A stretch of 30,007 nucleotides of DNA from assembly GCA_045534775.1 (NCBI GenBank), contig JAZSKI010000051.1, positions 1 through 30,007 of the forward strand, written 5' to 3'. Position numbers and translations under genes: made by a program. This DNA comes from JAZOTK01 sp045534775. GTDB taxonomy: Bacteria > Bacillota > Clostridia > RUG12999. The notes beneath the pieces were generated by a model. It searched no databases. It was given only the letters and a program-made list of their open reading frames with translations, and was not told the DNA's origin. Below, one piece after another: positions 1 to 7,248 of the stretch. The first letter of the stretch is position 1, and every line of letters begins with the position of its first letter.

Positions 1-159
1 TGCATCTGCAGCCTCAACTGCTGCTACAAGACCTCTTGTTTCAATCATACCTAATGCTTCTAATGCCATTTTCTTTTCCTCCTTAATTTCTTTTACTTCT
101 TTAATTTCTTTAATTTCTTTTACTTCTTTTGTTGTTTTAGCGTTTTTATTTGCTGCCAT
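1..159 (-). CDS. BMC-H shell protein with Lys/Glu-rich N-terminal extension (partial, runs off left edge)
   Basis: From the ATG at 69 leftwards the sequence encodes MALEALGMIETRGLVAAVEA, the start of a PduA/EutM-type single-domain microcompartment shell protein, nearly identical to its upstream neighbour at 180-455. The frame stays open upstream of this ATG for 30 more codons to an ATG at 159. That ATG has its own AAAGGA ribosome binding site about 11 bases upstream. The added segment is MAANKNAKTTK followed by alternating Lys-Glu-Val/Ile triplets. A second, stronger site (AAGGAGG, 78-84) lies inside the extension, 8 bases before the ATG at 69. Two products, long and short, are therefore possible. 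PduB/PduB' is a known two-start shell protein whose N-terminal extension links shell to cargo; a similar role here is inference. The C-terminus lies outside the window. Confidence 0.82.
   Translation of the reverse strand, partial: MAANKNAKTTKEVKEIKEIKEVKEIKEEKKMALEALGMIETRGLVAAVEAADA
69..84 (-). promoter_or_regulatory. Internal ribosome binding site and second start inside the extended shell gene
   Basis: On the minus strand AAGGAGG (78-84) precedes the ATG at 67-69 by 8 bases, which is near-ideal spacing. It sits in frame inside the upstream reading frame, where it is read as part of Ile-Lys-Glu-Glu-Lys-Lys. It would allow a short shell protein to be made from the same mRNA as the extended form. 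Confidence 0.7.
85..129. repeat. Short tandem repeat encoding Lys-Glu-Ile/Val units
   Basis: The plus strand reads as repeated ttcttt blocks separated by aat or tac. On the coding strand these are AAA-GAA-ATT or AAA-GAA-GTA codons, giving five Lys-Glu-(Ile/Val) triplets. The repeat lies wholly within the N-terminal extension of the shell gene, so slippage here would change extension length in 9-base steps without breaking the frame. Confidence 0.75.
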
Positions 160-179
160 TTTCTTTTAAGTCCTTTCGA

Positions 180-455
180 TTAAAATTTAGGCAGAATTTT
201 CTCAACATCAGCGTGAGGACGGGGAATTACGTGAACTGCGATAAGCTCGCCCAGCTTTGAAGCCATTGCTGCGCCTGCTTCTGTTGCAGCTTTAACCGCA
301 CCTACGTCACCTCTTACCATTACACTTACAAGACCTGAACCGATTTTTTCTGTTCCGATAAGTGTAACCTCTGCTGCCTTTACCATTGCATCTGCAGCTT
401 CAACTGCTGCTGTAAGACCACGAGTTTCTATCATACCAAGTGCTTCCATTGCCAT
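180..455 (-). CDS. BMC-H shell protein (PduA/EutM type)
   Basis: This 91-residue protein has the length and sequence of a single-domain hexameric microcompartment shell protein. It starts MAMEALGMIETRGL, carries the pore-loop motif KIGSG near residue 37, and contains the conserved RGDVGAVKAATEAG segment. Such hexamers tile the facets of the shell, and their central pore is thought to pass small substrates. The start ATG at 455 is preceded by AGGAGG. The gene lies 20 bases upstream of the extended shell gene and 31 bases downstream of the alcohol dehydrogenase gene, so all three are probably cotranscribed. It differs from its downstream paralogue mainly in lacking the N-terminal extension. Confidence 0.95.
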   Translation of the reverse strand: MAMEALGMIETRGLTAAVEAADAMVKAAEVTLIGTEKIGSGLVSVMVRGDVGAVKAATEAGAAMASKLGELIAVHVIPRPHADVEKILPKF

Positions 456-486
456 TTTTATACCCTCCTATTTATTTATTAAATAA

Positions 487-1683
487 TTACTTATTAATTA
501 TTGCTACTTTAAGCCCTGTCATTTTAAGGTTTGTCACATGGGCTTCGTTGATTTCATCAAGCGAATATCTGTGAGTTATAAGCTCTTCCAAAGGAATTCC
601 TATAGCTTTTGCACGCTTTAAGAAATCAAATGTGGTTGCGTAATCTCTTAAGTTATAGGTCCACGAACCTACCAGGTTAATCTCCTTCTGACAAAGGTCA
701 AAATGAGGATTAATGGTTGCATCTCCGCCGTTTACGAAGAAACCAAGCTCACAGAGACCGCCACCGTTTCTTATGAACTTATACACATTGCTGTGTGCAA
801 TAGCAGAGCCTGTGCACTGGAAGGCGAAATCTGCAAGATAGCCGCCAAAAGCAGCTTTAACGCCGTCCGCAAGTGCTTCGACGCCTTTGAAGTTTTTGAA
901 GTTAACTGTGCCTGTAGCACCCATCTTTTTCGCAAACTCAAGACGCTTTTCTTCTCCGTCAATTGCTACTATATTCTCGACTCCCATTGTACGCAGGATT
1001 GCAATACAAATAAGACCGATAGGACCGCAGCCCTGAACGGCAACTCTGCTGTTGAAGCGGAGTATTCCCGTTGTTTTTGCTCTTTCAACTGCGTGCATTA
1101 AAACAGCTGAAGGTTCAATTAAGATTCTTAAATCAAGGCTTAAATCGCTTACATTAAATACTGTAGAGCCGCCTCTTATAACTATGTAATCTGCAAACCA
1201 GCCGTTAAGATGAGTATCATCATCAGGCATGAGACCATAAACATCGGCACTTCCGACATTTTGTTTGTTCATATCAAACATTGTAATATCGGGGTCGTCT
1301 TTAAATATAAGACAAGTTACAACCTTATCGCCGATACTTAAGGGTTTACCTGCGCTGTCTTTCTTAACATTTTTACCCATTTTCACAATCTCGCCGGTAC
1401 CTTCATGCCCCAGAACAACAGGGATAAGACCGAAGGGATCGCGTTTGAATTCGTGAGCATCGGTACCACAGACACCGCAACCTTCTACTTTTACAAGAAT
1501 ATCGTCATCACCCAGCTCGGGGATGGGGAATTCTTTGATTTCGTAGTGTTCAAGTTCGGTGAGCATTGCCGCCTTAGCTTTAGCCGGAATGTTGCCGGAA
1601 GCCTTAGCTGTTGCAACAGGGGTGCTCATACCGCTGAGCACTTCTTTTACGATTTGCTCAATCTGCTGTGAACTTATATCCAT
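487..1683 (-). CDS. Microcompartment-associated zinc-type alcohol dehydrogenase (MDR family)
   Basis: This 398-residue medium-chain dehydrogenase probably interconverts an aldehyde and an alcohol with NAD(H), for example lactaldehyde/1,2-propanediol or propionaldehyde/propanol. Catalytic zinc ligands are visible as GCGVCGTD (Cys72) and GHEG (His93, Glu94). The Rossmann motif GCGPIGL lies near residues 218-224, and an Asp after the second strand (AIDGEEKR) favours NAD. The usual four-cysteine structural zinc loop is absent; that stretch (about 124-150) has only one Cys. Residues 1-19 (MDISSQQIEQIVKEVLSGM) form an amphipathic helix, followed by an Ala/Pro-rich linker to about residue 38. This is typical of an encapsulation peptide that targets cargo to the shell. 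AAAGGAG lies 8 bases before the ATG. The exact substrate cannot be read from sequence. Confidence 0.88.
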   Translation of the reverse strand: MDISSQQIEQIVKEVLSGMSTPVATAKASGNIPAKAKAAMLTELEHYEIKEFPIPELGDDDILVKVEGCGVCGTDAHEFKRDPFGLIPVVLGHEGTGEIVKMGKNVKKDSAGKPLSIGDKVVTCLIFKDDPDITMFDMNKQNVGSADVYGLMPDDDTHLNGWFADYIVIRGGSTVFNVSDLSLDLRILIEPSAVLMHAVERAKTTGILRFNSRVAVQGCGPIGLICIAILRTMGVENIVAIDGEEKRLEFAKKMGATGTVNFKNFKGVEALADGVKAAFGGYLADFAFQCTGSAIAHSNVYKFIRNGGGLCELGFFVNGGDATINPHFDLCQKEINLVGSWTYNLRDYATTFDFLKRAKAIGIPLEELITHRYSLDEINEAHVTNLKMTGLKVAIINK

Positions 1684-1709
1684 AACACTATCTCCTTTAC
1701 TTTATTGTT

Positions 1710-2195
1710 TTAATACATTTTATCAAACATTTCTTTACCATACTGTGCCAGATATGTATCTTGCTCCTCGCTACCGCCGCTGACGCCCAGACCGCCTACT
1801 ATTTCGCCATTTATCTTAAGAGGCTGACCTCCGCCGAAAATAACAATCTGTCCTTCGTTGGTAAATTGTATTCCATAGAGGGACTGACCCGGCTTTGCAA
1901 GCTCACTTAAGGTTTTTGTGGACATCTTAAGTGCCACAACGGTATAGGCTTTTTTAACTGCCACATCATAGCTGGCAATATAGGAATCATCCATACATTC
2001 AACCAATATGGGTCTTGCACCGCTGTCTGAAATTGCCACCACCGCATTTACTCCTATCTCCGCCGCTTTAGCCTCAACAAGCTCGGCTAATTTTTTGGCG
2101 GTTTTGAGGTTCATTGCGGGCTTTTCATCGGTTTTCAGAACATCACGTACAACATTTTCTATTACCCTCGATAAATCATTATTCAAGCTTATCAC
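1710..2195 (-). CDS. PduO C-terminal/GlcG-like protein with encapsulation peptide
   Basis: The protein belongs to the GlcG/HbpS/PduO-C family (DUF336), seen from AISDSGARPILVECMDDSYIAS in the middle and IFGGGQPLKINGEIVGGLGVSGG near the C-terminus. Family members bind haem or corrinoid-like ligands, and stand-alone copies are common in microcompartment loci, where their role is uncertain. The N-terminal 20 residues (NNDLSRVIENVVRDVLK) look like an amphipathic encapsulation helix, joined to the domain by a short linker. The start is not certain: a GTG at 2195 and a TTG at 2186 are both possible. GGGGTG sits at a better distance from the TTG, and there is no in-frame ATG. The gene begins 6 bases after the aldolase stop codon. 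Confidence 0.85.
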   Translation of the reverse strand: MISLNNDLSRVIENVVRDVLKTDEKPAMNLKTAKKLAELVEAKAAEIGVNAVVAISDSGARPILVECMDDSYIASYDVAVKKAYTVVALKMSTKTLSELAKPGQSLYGIQFTNEGQIVIFGGGQPLKINGEIVGGLGVSGGSEEQDTYLAQYGKEMFDKMY

Positions 2196-2201
2196 CCCGA
2201 A

Positions 2202-2996
2202 TTATTTACCGAGCTGTTGCATAACCTTTTTTGCGATTTCAGCAATCAAATCGCTATCGCCGTCATTACAGGTGCACGTACCGCCGCAACCGTGGCAGCT
2301 GTCTTTACCTGCCAATTTGTTAGGACAAACATCAGCAGGGTGTTTACCTGTCATACCAAACTGTCTTCTGATTTCATAGAGACGTTTAACCTGGTCTTTA
2401 GAAAGCTCCTTAGGACCGCCAAGCTGTTTAGCCTGGAAGAGAAGCTGTGCGTAGAACTCAAGGGATTCCATCTTGTGGTAAGCCGCAAGAAGTGAATCAG
2501 AGTAAGAAAGCGCACCGTGATTTTCCAAAAGCACTGCATCATAGTACTGAAGGTACTTTGAAACTGCATCGGGAATTTCTTCTGTTGAAGGTGTGCCGTA
2601 CTCAGCTATGGGAACACAGCCGAGAGCAATTACAGCCTCAGGCATAATGGGCTGTGTCAAAGGAATACCTGCAATAGCAAAGCTTGTTGCATACACGGGA
2701 TGTGCGTGAACTACAGACTGAACGTCAGGTCTTTCCTTATATACACGCATGTGCATCTTGATTTCTGAAGATGGTTTGAAGTTGCCGTTAGCCTGAATAA
2801 CCTTCCCGTTTGCATCAACCTTACAGATATAATCGGGAGTCATAAAACCCTTACTTACGCCTGTAGGTGTGCAAAGAAACTCATTATCAGATAACTTAAC
2901 AGAGATGTTACCATCATTTGCCGCAACCATGCCTCTGTCATAAATTCTCTTACCAATGTCGCAAATTTGTTTCTTGATTTCGTATTCTGATACCAT
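2202..2996 (-). CDS. Class II aldolase (fuculose-1-phosphate aldolase type) with C-terminal encapsulation peptide
   Basis: This 264-residue protein is a zinc class II aldolase of the FucA/RhaD/AraD family. It would cleave L-fuculose-1-phosphate or a related deoxyketose phosphate to dihydroxyacetone phosphate and lactaldehyde. Expected active-site residues are Glu78 (KPSSEIKMH) and zinc ligands His97, His99 (HAHP) and His160 (ENHG). The catalytic domain ends near residue 215. A linker follows with Cys224, Cys234, Cys237, Cys241 and Cys243, then an amphipathic C-terminal helix (DLIAEIAKKVMQQLGK) typical of an encapsulation peptide. The open frame reaches back to 3032, but AAAGGAGA sits 8 bases before the ATG at 2996, which fixes the start. 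The gene has its own promoter. Whether fuculose- or rhamnulose-phosphate is preferred cannot be told. Confidence 0.9.
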   Translation of the reverse strand: MVSEYEIKKQICDIGKRIYDRGMVAANDGNISVKLSDNEFLCTPTGVSKGFMTPDYICKVDANGKVIQANGNFKPSSEIKMHMRVYKERPDVQSVVHAHPVYATSFAIAGIPLTQPIMPEAVIALGCVPIAEYGTPSTEEIPDAVSKYLQYYDAVLLENHGALSYSDSLLAAYHKMESLEFYAQLLFQAKQLGGPKELSKDQVKRLYEIRRQFGMTGKHPADVCPNKLAGKDSCHGCGGTCTCNDGDSDLIAEIAKKVMQQLGK

Positions 2997-3039
2997 TGTA
3001 CATTTCTCCTTTATGTTTATTTTGTGTACCATTTGAATT

Positions 3040-3061
3040 TATAGTTAATATTATTACTATA
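3040..3061. promoter_or_regulatory. Candidate operator: imperfect palindrome at the aldolase promoter start site
   Basis: TATAGT at 3040-3045 and ACTATA at 3056-3061 form an inverted repeat around an A/T centre, with 8 of 11 positions matching between half-sites. It begins about six bases downstream of the -10 box and would cover the transcription start. A repressor could act here, but no regulator gene is present in the window and A/T-rich DNA gives such palindromes by chance. Confidence 0.35.
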
Positions 3062-3066
3062 CTTAT

Positions 3067-3095
3067 ATTGTATCACTATTTTTTTGGTTTGTCAA
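3067..3095 (-). promoter_or_regulatory. Sigma-A promoter for the aldolase–shell half of the BMC locus
   Basis: On the minus strand TTGACA (3090-3095) and TACAAT (3067-3072) are separated by exactly 17 bases. This is one mismatch from consensus. It lies between the EutP-like gene and the aldolase gene, giving a leader of about 64 bases, and shows that the BMC locus has at least two transcription starts. Confidence 0.85.
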
Positions 3096-3131
3096 TAGTT
3101 TTTCTGTGTTTTTGTTGTTTTTTGTTGTTTT

Positions 3132-3557
3132 TTATTTTTTTAGGTACTCAAGCAACTCGTCAATACCCTCTCCGCCTTTGGAATTTACCTTGAAAATCTT
3201 AGTACAGCCCGACAGCTCCAACCAGTTTTCCACCATTGGAATATTGGCTTCTTCCCTGTCAATCTGCGTTATAATTCCTATAACCTCACGATTGGTCTGG
3301 CTTGTGATATTAGGTGGAAAGAGAGTGTAGGTTTCTGTGGCGCTCACTAAAATCCCTACCACATCAGCTTCATAGGCGTACAGAGCCAAAGCCCTGCCAA
3401 GCCCCTTACACTGGGCATATTCGCCCGGCGTATCAATAATTACAGCCCGATAATCTATGTACTGAGTTTTGTGATATTCTGTTTTTTCGCCCGAAAGTGC
3501 CTGAGTAAGTGTGGTTTTGCCCGCACCGCTTTTTCCCATAAGTATCAGTTTCTTCAT
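3132..3557 (-). CDS. EutP/PduV-like small GTPase
   Basis: The 141-residue product is a small Ras-like P-loop GTPase of the EutP/PduV family, found in many microcompartment loci. The P-loop is GKSGAGKT (residues 8-15), a DTPGEY motif follows as the Walker B/switch II region, and TQIDRE is the base-recognition motif. PduV has been linked to positioning of microcompartments in the cell; the biochemical role of the family is not settled. The frame is open back to a TTG at 3575, but the ATG at 3557 overlaps the stop codon of the upstream shell gene as ATGA, a classic arrangement for translational coupling, so I place the start there. Confidence 0.88.
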   Translation of the reverse strand: MKKLILMGKSGAGKTTLTQALSGEKTEYHKTQYIDYRAVIIDTPGEYAQCKGLGRALALYAYEADVVGILVSATETYTLFPPNITSQTNREVIGIITQIDREEANIPMVENWLELSGCTKIFKVNSKGGEGIDELLEYLKK

Positions 3558-3919
3558 GTCTTTGTTATCCCGCAAACTGTAAATTTAAGAACATCACGGC
3601 TGTAGTCGGTAAGTGCCTTAAGGGAGGCTTCTACCTCCGACACGGTACCGGTTATAATCAGCGTACCGCTGAATCTGTCAACAAAGCCCAAATCTGCTCC
3701 CGAGGCTTTTGTGGCAATATCCGCTAAGATTATTGCCGTCTCTGAGGGTGATACCGTAGTAATACCTATAGCTGCTTTTGAATAATCCACAGCAGGGTCA
3801 AGGCCCAGCTTGCGGTACAAAATCTTATCGGGGTTTGCTATGATATGTGCAAGAGTTATTTGTTTACCGGGTACAAGCTCTTGTACAATTCTCATTTTGT
3901 CCTGAAATGAAAGGTCCAT
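3554..3919 (-). CDS. BMC shell protein, EutS/PduU type (circularly permuted BMC-H)
   Basis: The 121-residue protein carries the EutS/PduU hallmark VPGKQITLAHIIA near residues 16-28. It continues with a permuted BMC domain (AAIGITTVSPSETAIILADI and a C-terminal LKFTVCGITKT). These hexamers have a beta-barrel plug over the pore and are minor shell parts. The start ATG at 3919 follows AGGAGGATAAA, whose ribosome binding site lies within the last codons of the activase gene; the two genes are separated by one base. The stop overlaps the start of the EutP-like gene. Order and spacing show tight coupling of activase, shell and GTPase genes. Confidence 0.9.
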   Translation of the reverse strand: MDLSFQDKMRIVQELVPGKQITLAHIIANPDKILYRKLGLDPAVDYSKAAIGITTVSPSETAIILADIATKASGADLGFVDRFSGTLIITGTVSEVEASLKALTDYSRDVLKFTVCGITKT

Positions 3920-3920
3920 T

Positions 3921-4712
3921 TTATCCTCCTATCTGGCTTTTCAACCCAAAGCTTGCCGCTACTTCTATAAGACGTTGCATCTTTTCATCGGTAGGCGGAA
4001 CCAAATCCTCAAGCTCGTATTTCCTGCCCAAGCCCTTATATTTATCAAGTCCCATTTTATGATAGGGCAAAAGATGGATTTCCTTTACGCCCGGCAGGGT
4101 TGCCGCAAATTTTGCTATATCGGCAATTTCCTTTTCCGTATCGTTAAAGGTGGGTATTACGGGCACTCTTATAATAAGCTCCGTCATATCAGATTTGGCT
4201 ATTTTCCCTGCGTTCTCCAATATAAGCTTATTGGATTTGCCCGTAAAGCGTTTATGCTTTTCTTCATCAATATGTTTAATATCCATCAGATAACAATCAA
4301 GATGCTCCAGGTATCTCTCTATGACCTTGAACTCGGCGTAGCCCGTAGATTCCATAGCAGTACTGATACTGTTTTCCTTACAGGCTCTCAGCAGTGATGT
4401 TGCAAAATCAGGCTGGCATAAAGACTCGCCTCCGGAGAGGGTTATCCCTCCGCCTGACCTACGGTAATAAGGCATATCCTTTTTCACCGTTTCAAGCACC
4501 TCTGCTACAGTGACGTCTCTGCCTACCACCTTAGTTTTGCCGCCCATCTCCATAGTCTGAATATCATATTCCTGAGATTCGGGGTTACAGCACCATTTAC
4601 ATCTCAGCGCACAGCCTTTTAAAAATATTATGGTTCTTATTCCCCGCCCGTCGTGGATAGAAAATCTTTGTATATCAAATATTCTTCCTTTTGTATTAAG
4701 GTAGCTTTCCAA
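3921..4712 (-). CDS. Glycyl radical enzyme activase (radical SAM)
   Basis: This 263-residue protein has the radical SAM motif CALRCKWC (Cys34, Cys38, Cys41), the GGE motif (TLSGGES) and a conserved N-terminus RFSIHDGRGIRT. It would install the glycyl radical on the dehydratase encoded just upstream by cleaving S-adenosylmethionine. Between the radical SAM cysteines and the next helix there is only a short stretch of about 25 residues. The ferredoxin-like domain with two cysteine clusters that many dehydratase activases carry is missing, so this resembles the compact pyruvate formate-lyase activase layout. Translation appears to begin at a TTG (4712), with AGAGAGG and GGGGG nearby, since no in-frame ATG precedes the catalytic motif. 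The gap to the dehydratase stop is 14 bases. Confidence 0.9.
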   Translation of the reverse strand: MESYLNTKGRIFDIQRFSIHDGRGIRTIIFLKGCALRCKWCCNPESQEYDIQTMEMGGKTKVVGRDVTVAEVLETVKKDMPYYRRSGGGITLSGGESLCQPDFATSLLRACKENSISTAMESTGYAEFKVIERYLEHLDCYLMDIKHIDEEKHKRFTGKSNKLILENAGKIAKSDMTELIIRVPVIPTFNDTEKEIADIAKFAATLPGVKEIHLLPYHKMGLDKYKGLGRKYELEDLVPPTDEKMQRLIEVAASFGLKSQIGG

Positions 4713-4726
4713 GCCTCTCTACCCCC

Positions 4727-7246
4727 TTACAGTCCCGACTGCTCGGTTCTGTTTATAATATCATCCTGCAAGGACCTTGAAAGGGTTGTGAACAATGCGC
4801 TGTAGCCTGCAACACGTACCACAAGTCCTTTATAGTTTTCAGGATTTTTCTGTGCATCCAGAAGTGTCTCGCGACTTACTACGTTAAACTGCATGTGGCT
4901 ACCCTTCTGGTCAAAATATCCTCTTACAAAGGAACAGAAGCCTTCAAGACCGCTTTTGCCTCTAAGGGCAGAAGGATGGAATTTCATATTGAAGAGCGTA
5001 CCGTTGGAAGCTATGAAATGGTCAAGCTTTGATACAGAGTTAGCCGATGCCGTAGGACCGTTAACATCACGACCTGCCGCCGGTGATACACCGTCTGCAA
5101 TAGGCTTGTATGCCAATCTGCCATCGGGAGTTGCTCCCGTCTGTGCACCTAAGGGTACGTTTGCCGATACGGGGTACAGACCTGCCTGGTACTGACCGCC
5201 TCTCGGGTTTTTGTAGGCTTCTATGGGTCTGGTATAGGTATAAGCCACATCCCTCGCCAGCATATCAACCTCTTCAATATCGTTACCGAATTTCGGTGAT
5301 TCGTTTATCATTTCAAGGATTTCTCTGTATCTTGCATCCTCGCTGCTGCCGTAGGAGGCTACAGCTTCGTAGATTTCCTTAATTTTTGTTTCATCAACCT
5401 TTACGCCCTGACCTGCAAGCTGAACCGCAACCTTCTCCGTCAGCTCCTGAGCACGCTCGCCGCTGATGCCCTGACCGAAGTTGGCATCAAGAGCTTTCTT
5501 AAGCTCTGCTAAAGTAAATTTCTTTTGTTCAAACACCAGAGTCTTAACTGCGTAAAGCGCGTCCGCCATATTGGCAATACCGAAGCCCTGAGGACCTGTG
5601 AAGTTATATACTGCACCGCCCTCCTGAACGCTTTTACCTCTCTTGATACAATCTTCTATCATGGAAGAAAGGAAGGGAAGAGGTCCGCGCTGTGCGTGAG
5701 CCACGTCAATGGCGTTATCGGCGTTAACCAATAATTCTATCATATAATCGTTCTGCTTTTTATAAGCACCGTAAAATTCTTCAAAGGTTTTAAAGGTGGT
5801 TACGTCACCTGTTCTGGGTCCTACCTGAACGCCCTTATCTACACCGTTTGAGAATACCAGCTCCATAGGACGGCACATATTATAGAACGCCGCATCGTGC
5901 CAGCCGTCTGTTTTACCGGATTTCTGCGGTTCAACACAACCGATGATATTATAATCACGGGCATCCTCAAGAGTAAGTCCTCTGTTTACAAGAGCAGGGA
6001 TTATAACCTCGTCATTGTAGTATGCAGGGAAACCGATACCCGTTCTTGTAAGTTCTGCCGCCTTCATCATAAAATCGTGGGGTGTGTTGTTCCAGATACG
6101 TACCGAAAGGGAAGGCTGGGGTAAAAATACGTTCATACTCGCCTGTATAGTCATAAAGGACAAATCGTTGGTAGCATCTCTGCCATCAGAGGTCTGACCG
6201 CCCGCTATAAGGTTCTGGAACATACTGTAGCCTGCAAAGCCTGCGGCTGATGCCGCATCACGGCATTTGCTCAGGTCATTGAGCTTTACCCACAGACAGT
6301 CGATAAGCTCCTGCGCAAATTCGGGAGTGATTTTACCGCTGTCAAGATCTGCTTTATAATAAGGATACATATACTGGTCAAAACGTCCCGGAGAGACGGA
6401 GTGACCGCTGGATTCCGTCTGAATAAGCATCTGAATAAACCAGAAGGACTGACACGCTTCATAGAAGCTTTCCGCACCGTTTTCAGGCACCTTTGCACAG
6501 TTTTTCGCTATTATAAGAAGCTCTTTTTTTCTAGTAGCGTCTTTTTCCTTCTCTGCCTCTTCAAGAGCCAGCGCCGCATATCTCTTTGCGTATTCGCAAA
6601 CTGCCTGACAGCTTTCGATTACTGCTTCCAAAAAAGCACATTTTGTAACGTAATCAGCTTCTGTCATATCGAGCTTTTTCAGCTCTGCTTCCGCCTCGGC
6701 AATAATCCCCTTGTAACCTGCTTTGAGGATTTTGCCGTAGTTTACGGTAACGTGACCTACACCGTTATAGAAATAGTTGCCCGGAGTAAAAATATTATGT
6801 TCAATGGCAAGCTTGGTCTCATCTCTCATAAGAGCTGTTGCCAAATCACTGGTAGTTTTTCCCTTCCAATATTTATAAACCTCACGGAGCGTCTTTTTTG
6901 TTTCTTCTGATATGTAAAAGGGGTCAGCTGCACGGTGCTCAACCGTATCGAATTCCTCTTCTAACCACTCAAAGGAATATTCAGGAAAAACCTGACAGCT
7001 TCTCGGCCTTTTGGTATTACTTCCCACAATCAGCTCATAGGGACGGATTGTTATAGGTATATTTTTCAGAATATGCGAGAATGCTTTTCCGCGTCTTTTG
7101 ATTATAGGCTCACCCTCTGTTGCCTTATAGCTTTCCGTAAGAAGTACAGCTCTGTCCGCCTCAATCTGAGGCATCTTTGCAAACAAATGGTCAACCAGCT
7201 TTGAAATTCTTTCTGTTTTCCCGATTTTGTAATCAGTATATTTCAT
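4727..7246 (-). CDS. Glycyl radical diol dehydratase (probable B12-independent 1,2-propanediol dehydratase)
   Basis: A glycyl radical enzyme of about 839 residues. The radical site is RVAGYSA, 25 residues from the C-terminus, and the active-site thiyl cysteine is in GCVEPQ, near residue 437. After the cysteine the sequence reads KSGKTDGWHDAAFYNM, which matches glycerol/propanediol dehydratases and not choline trimethylamine-lyase. With an aldolase in the locus, 1,2-propanediol to propionaldehyde is the likeliest reaction; glycerol cannot be excluded. No N-terminal encapsulation extension is seen: the family core begins at once. Of two close ATGs (7252 and 7246), the second has GGAGG at 9 bases and is preferred. 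The upstream HAD gene ends two bases before this start, so translation is probably coupled. Confidence 0.93.
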   Translation of the reverse strand: MKYTDYKIGKTERISKLVDHLFAKMPQIEADRAVLLTESYKATEGEPIIKRRGKAFSHILKNIPITIRPYELIVGSNTKRPRSCQVFPEYSFEWLEEEFDTVEHRAADPFYISEETKKTLREVYKYWKGKTTSDLATALMRDETKLAIEHNIFTPGNYFYNGVGHVTVNYGKILKAGYKGIIAEAEAELKKLDMTEADYVTKCAFLEAVIESCQAVCEYAKRYAALALEEAEKEKDATRKKELLIIAKNCAKVPENGAESFYEACQSFWFIQMLIQTESSGHSVSPGRFDQYMYPYYKADLDSGKITPEFAQELIDCLWVKLNDLSKCRDAASAAGFAGYSMFQNLIAGGQTSDGRDATNDLSFMTIQASMNVFLPQPSLSVRIWNNTPHDFMMKAAELTRTGIGFPAYYNDEVIIPALVNRGLTLEDARDYNIIGCVEPQKSGKTDGWHDAAFYNMCRPMELVFSNGVDKGVQVGPRTGDVTTFKTFEEFYGAYKKQNDYMIELLVNADNAIDVAHAQRGPLPFLSSMIEDCIKRGKSVQEGGAVYNFTGPQGFGIANMADALYAVKTLVFEQKKFTLAELKKALDANFGQGISGERAQELTEKVAVQLAGQGVKVDETKIKEIYEAVASYGSSEDARYREILEMINESPKFGNDIEEVDMLARDVAYTYTRPIEAYKNPRGGQYQAGLYPVSANVPLGAQTGATPDGRLAYKPIADGVSPAAGRDVNGPTASANSVSKLDHFIASNGTLFNMKFHPSALRGKSGLEGFCSFVRGYFDQKGSHMQFNVVSRETLLDAQKNPENYKGLVVRVAGYSALFTTLSRSLQDDIINRTEQSGL

Positions 7247-7248
7247 CT

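Noticed and set aside
703..1101. 132-codon plus-strand reading frame opposite the alcohol dehydrogenase
   Set aside because: It lies antisense within a clear gene, has no family features and no ribosome site, and its composition mirrors the coding strand.
3096..3131. T-rich stretch as a terminator for a plus-strand transcript
   Set aside because: There is no plus-strand gene upstream and no hairpin before the T run.
6401..6910. 169-codon plus-strand reading frame opposite the dehydratase
   Set aside because: It is a shadow of the dehydratase gene; no motif or start signal supports it.
4727..7246. Glycyl radical enzyme as choline trimethylamine-lyase (CutC)
   Set aside because: After GCVEPQ the sequence is KSGKTDGWHD, as in glycerol/propanediol dehydratases, and the locus has an aldolase and no choline-type context.
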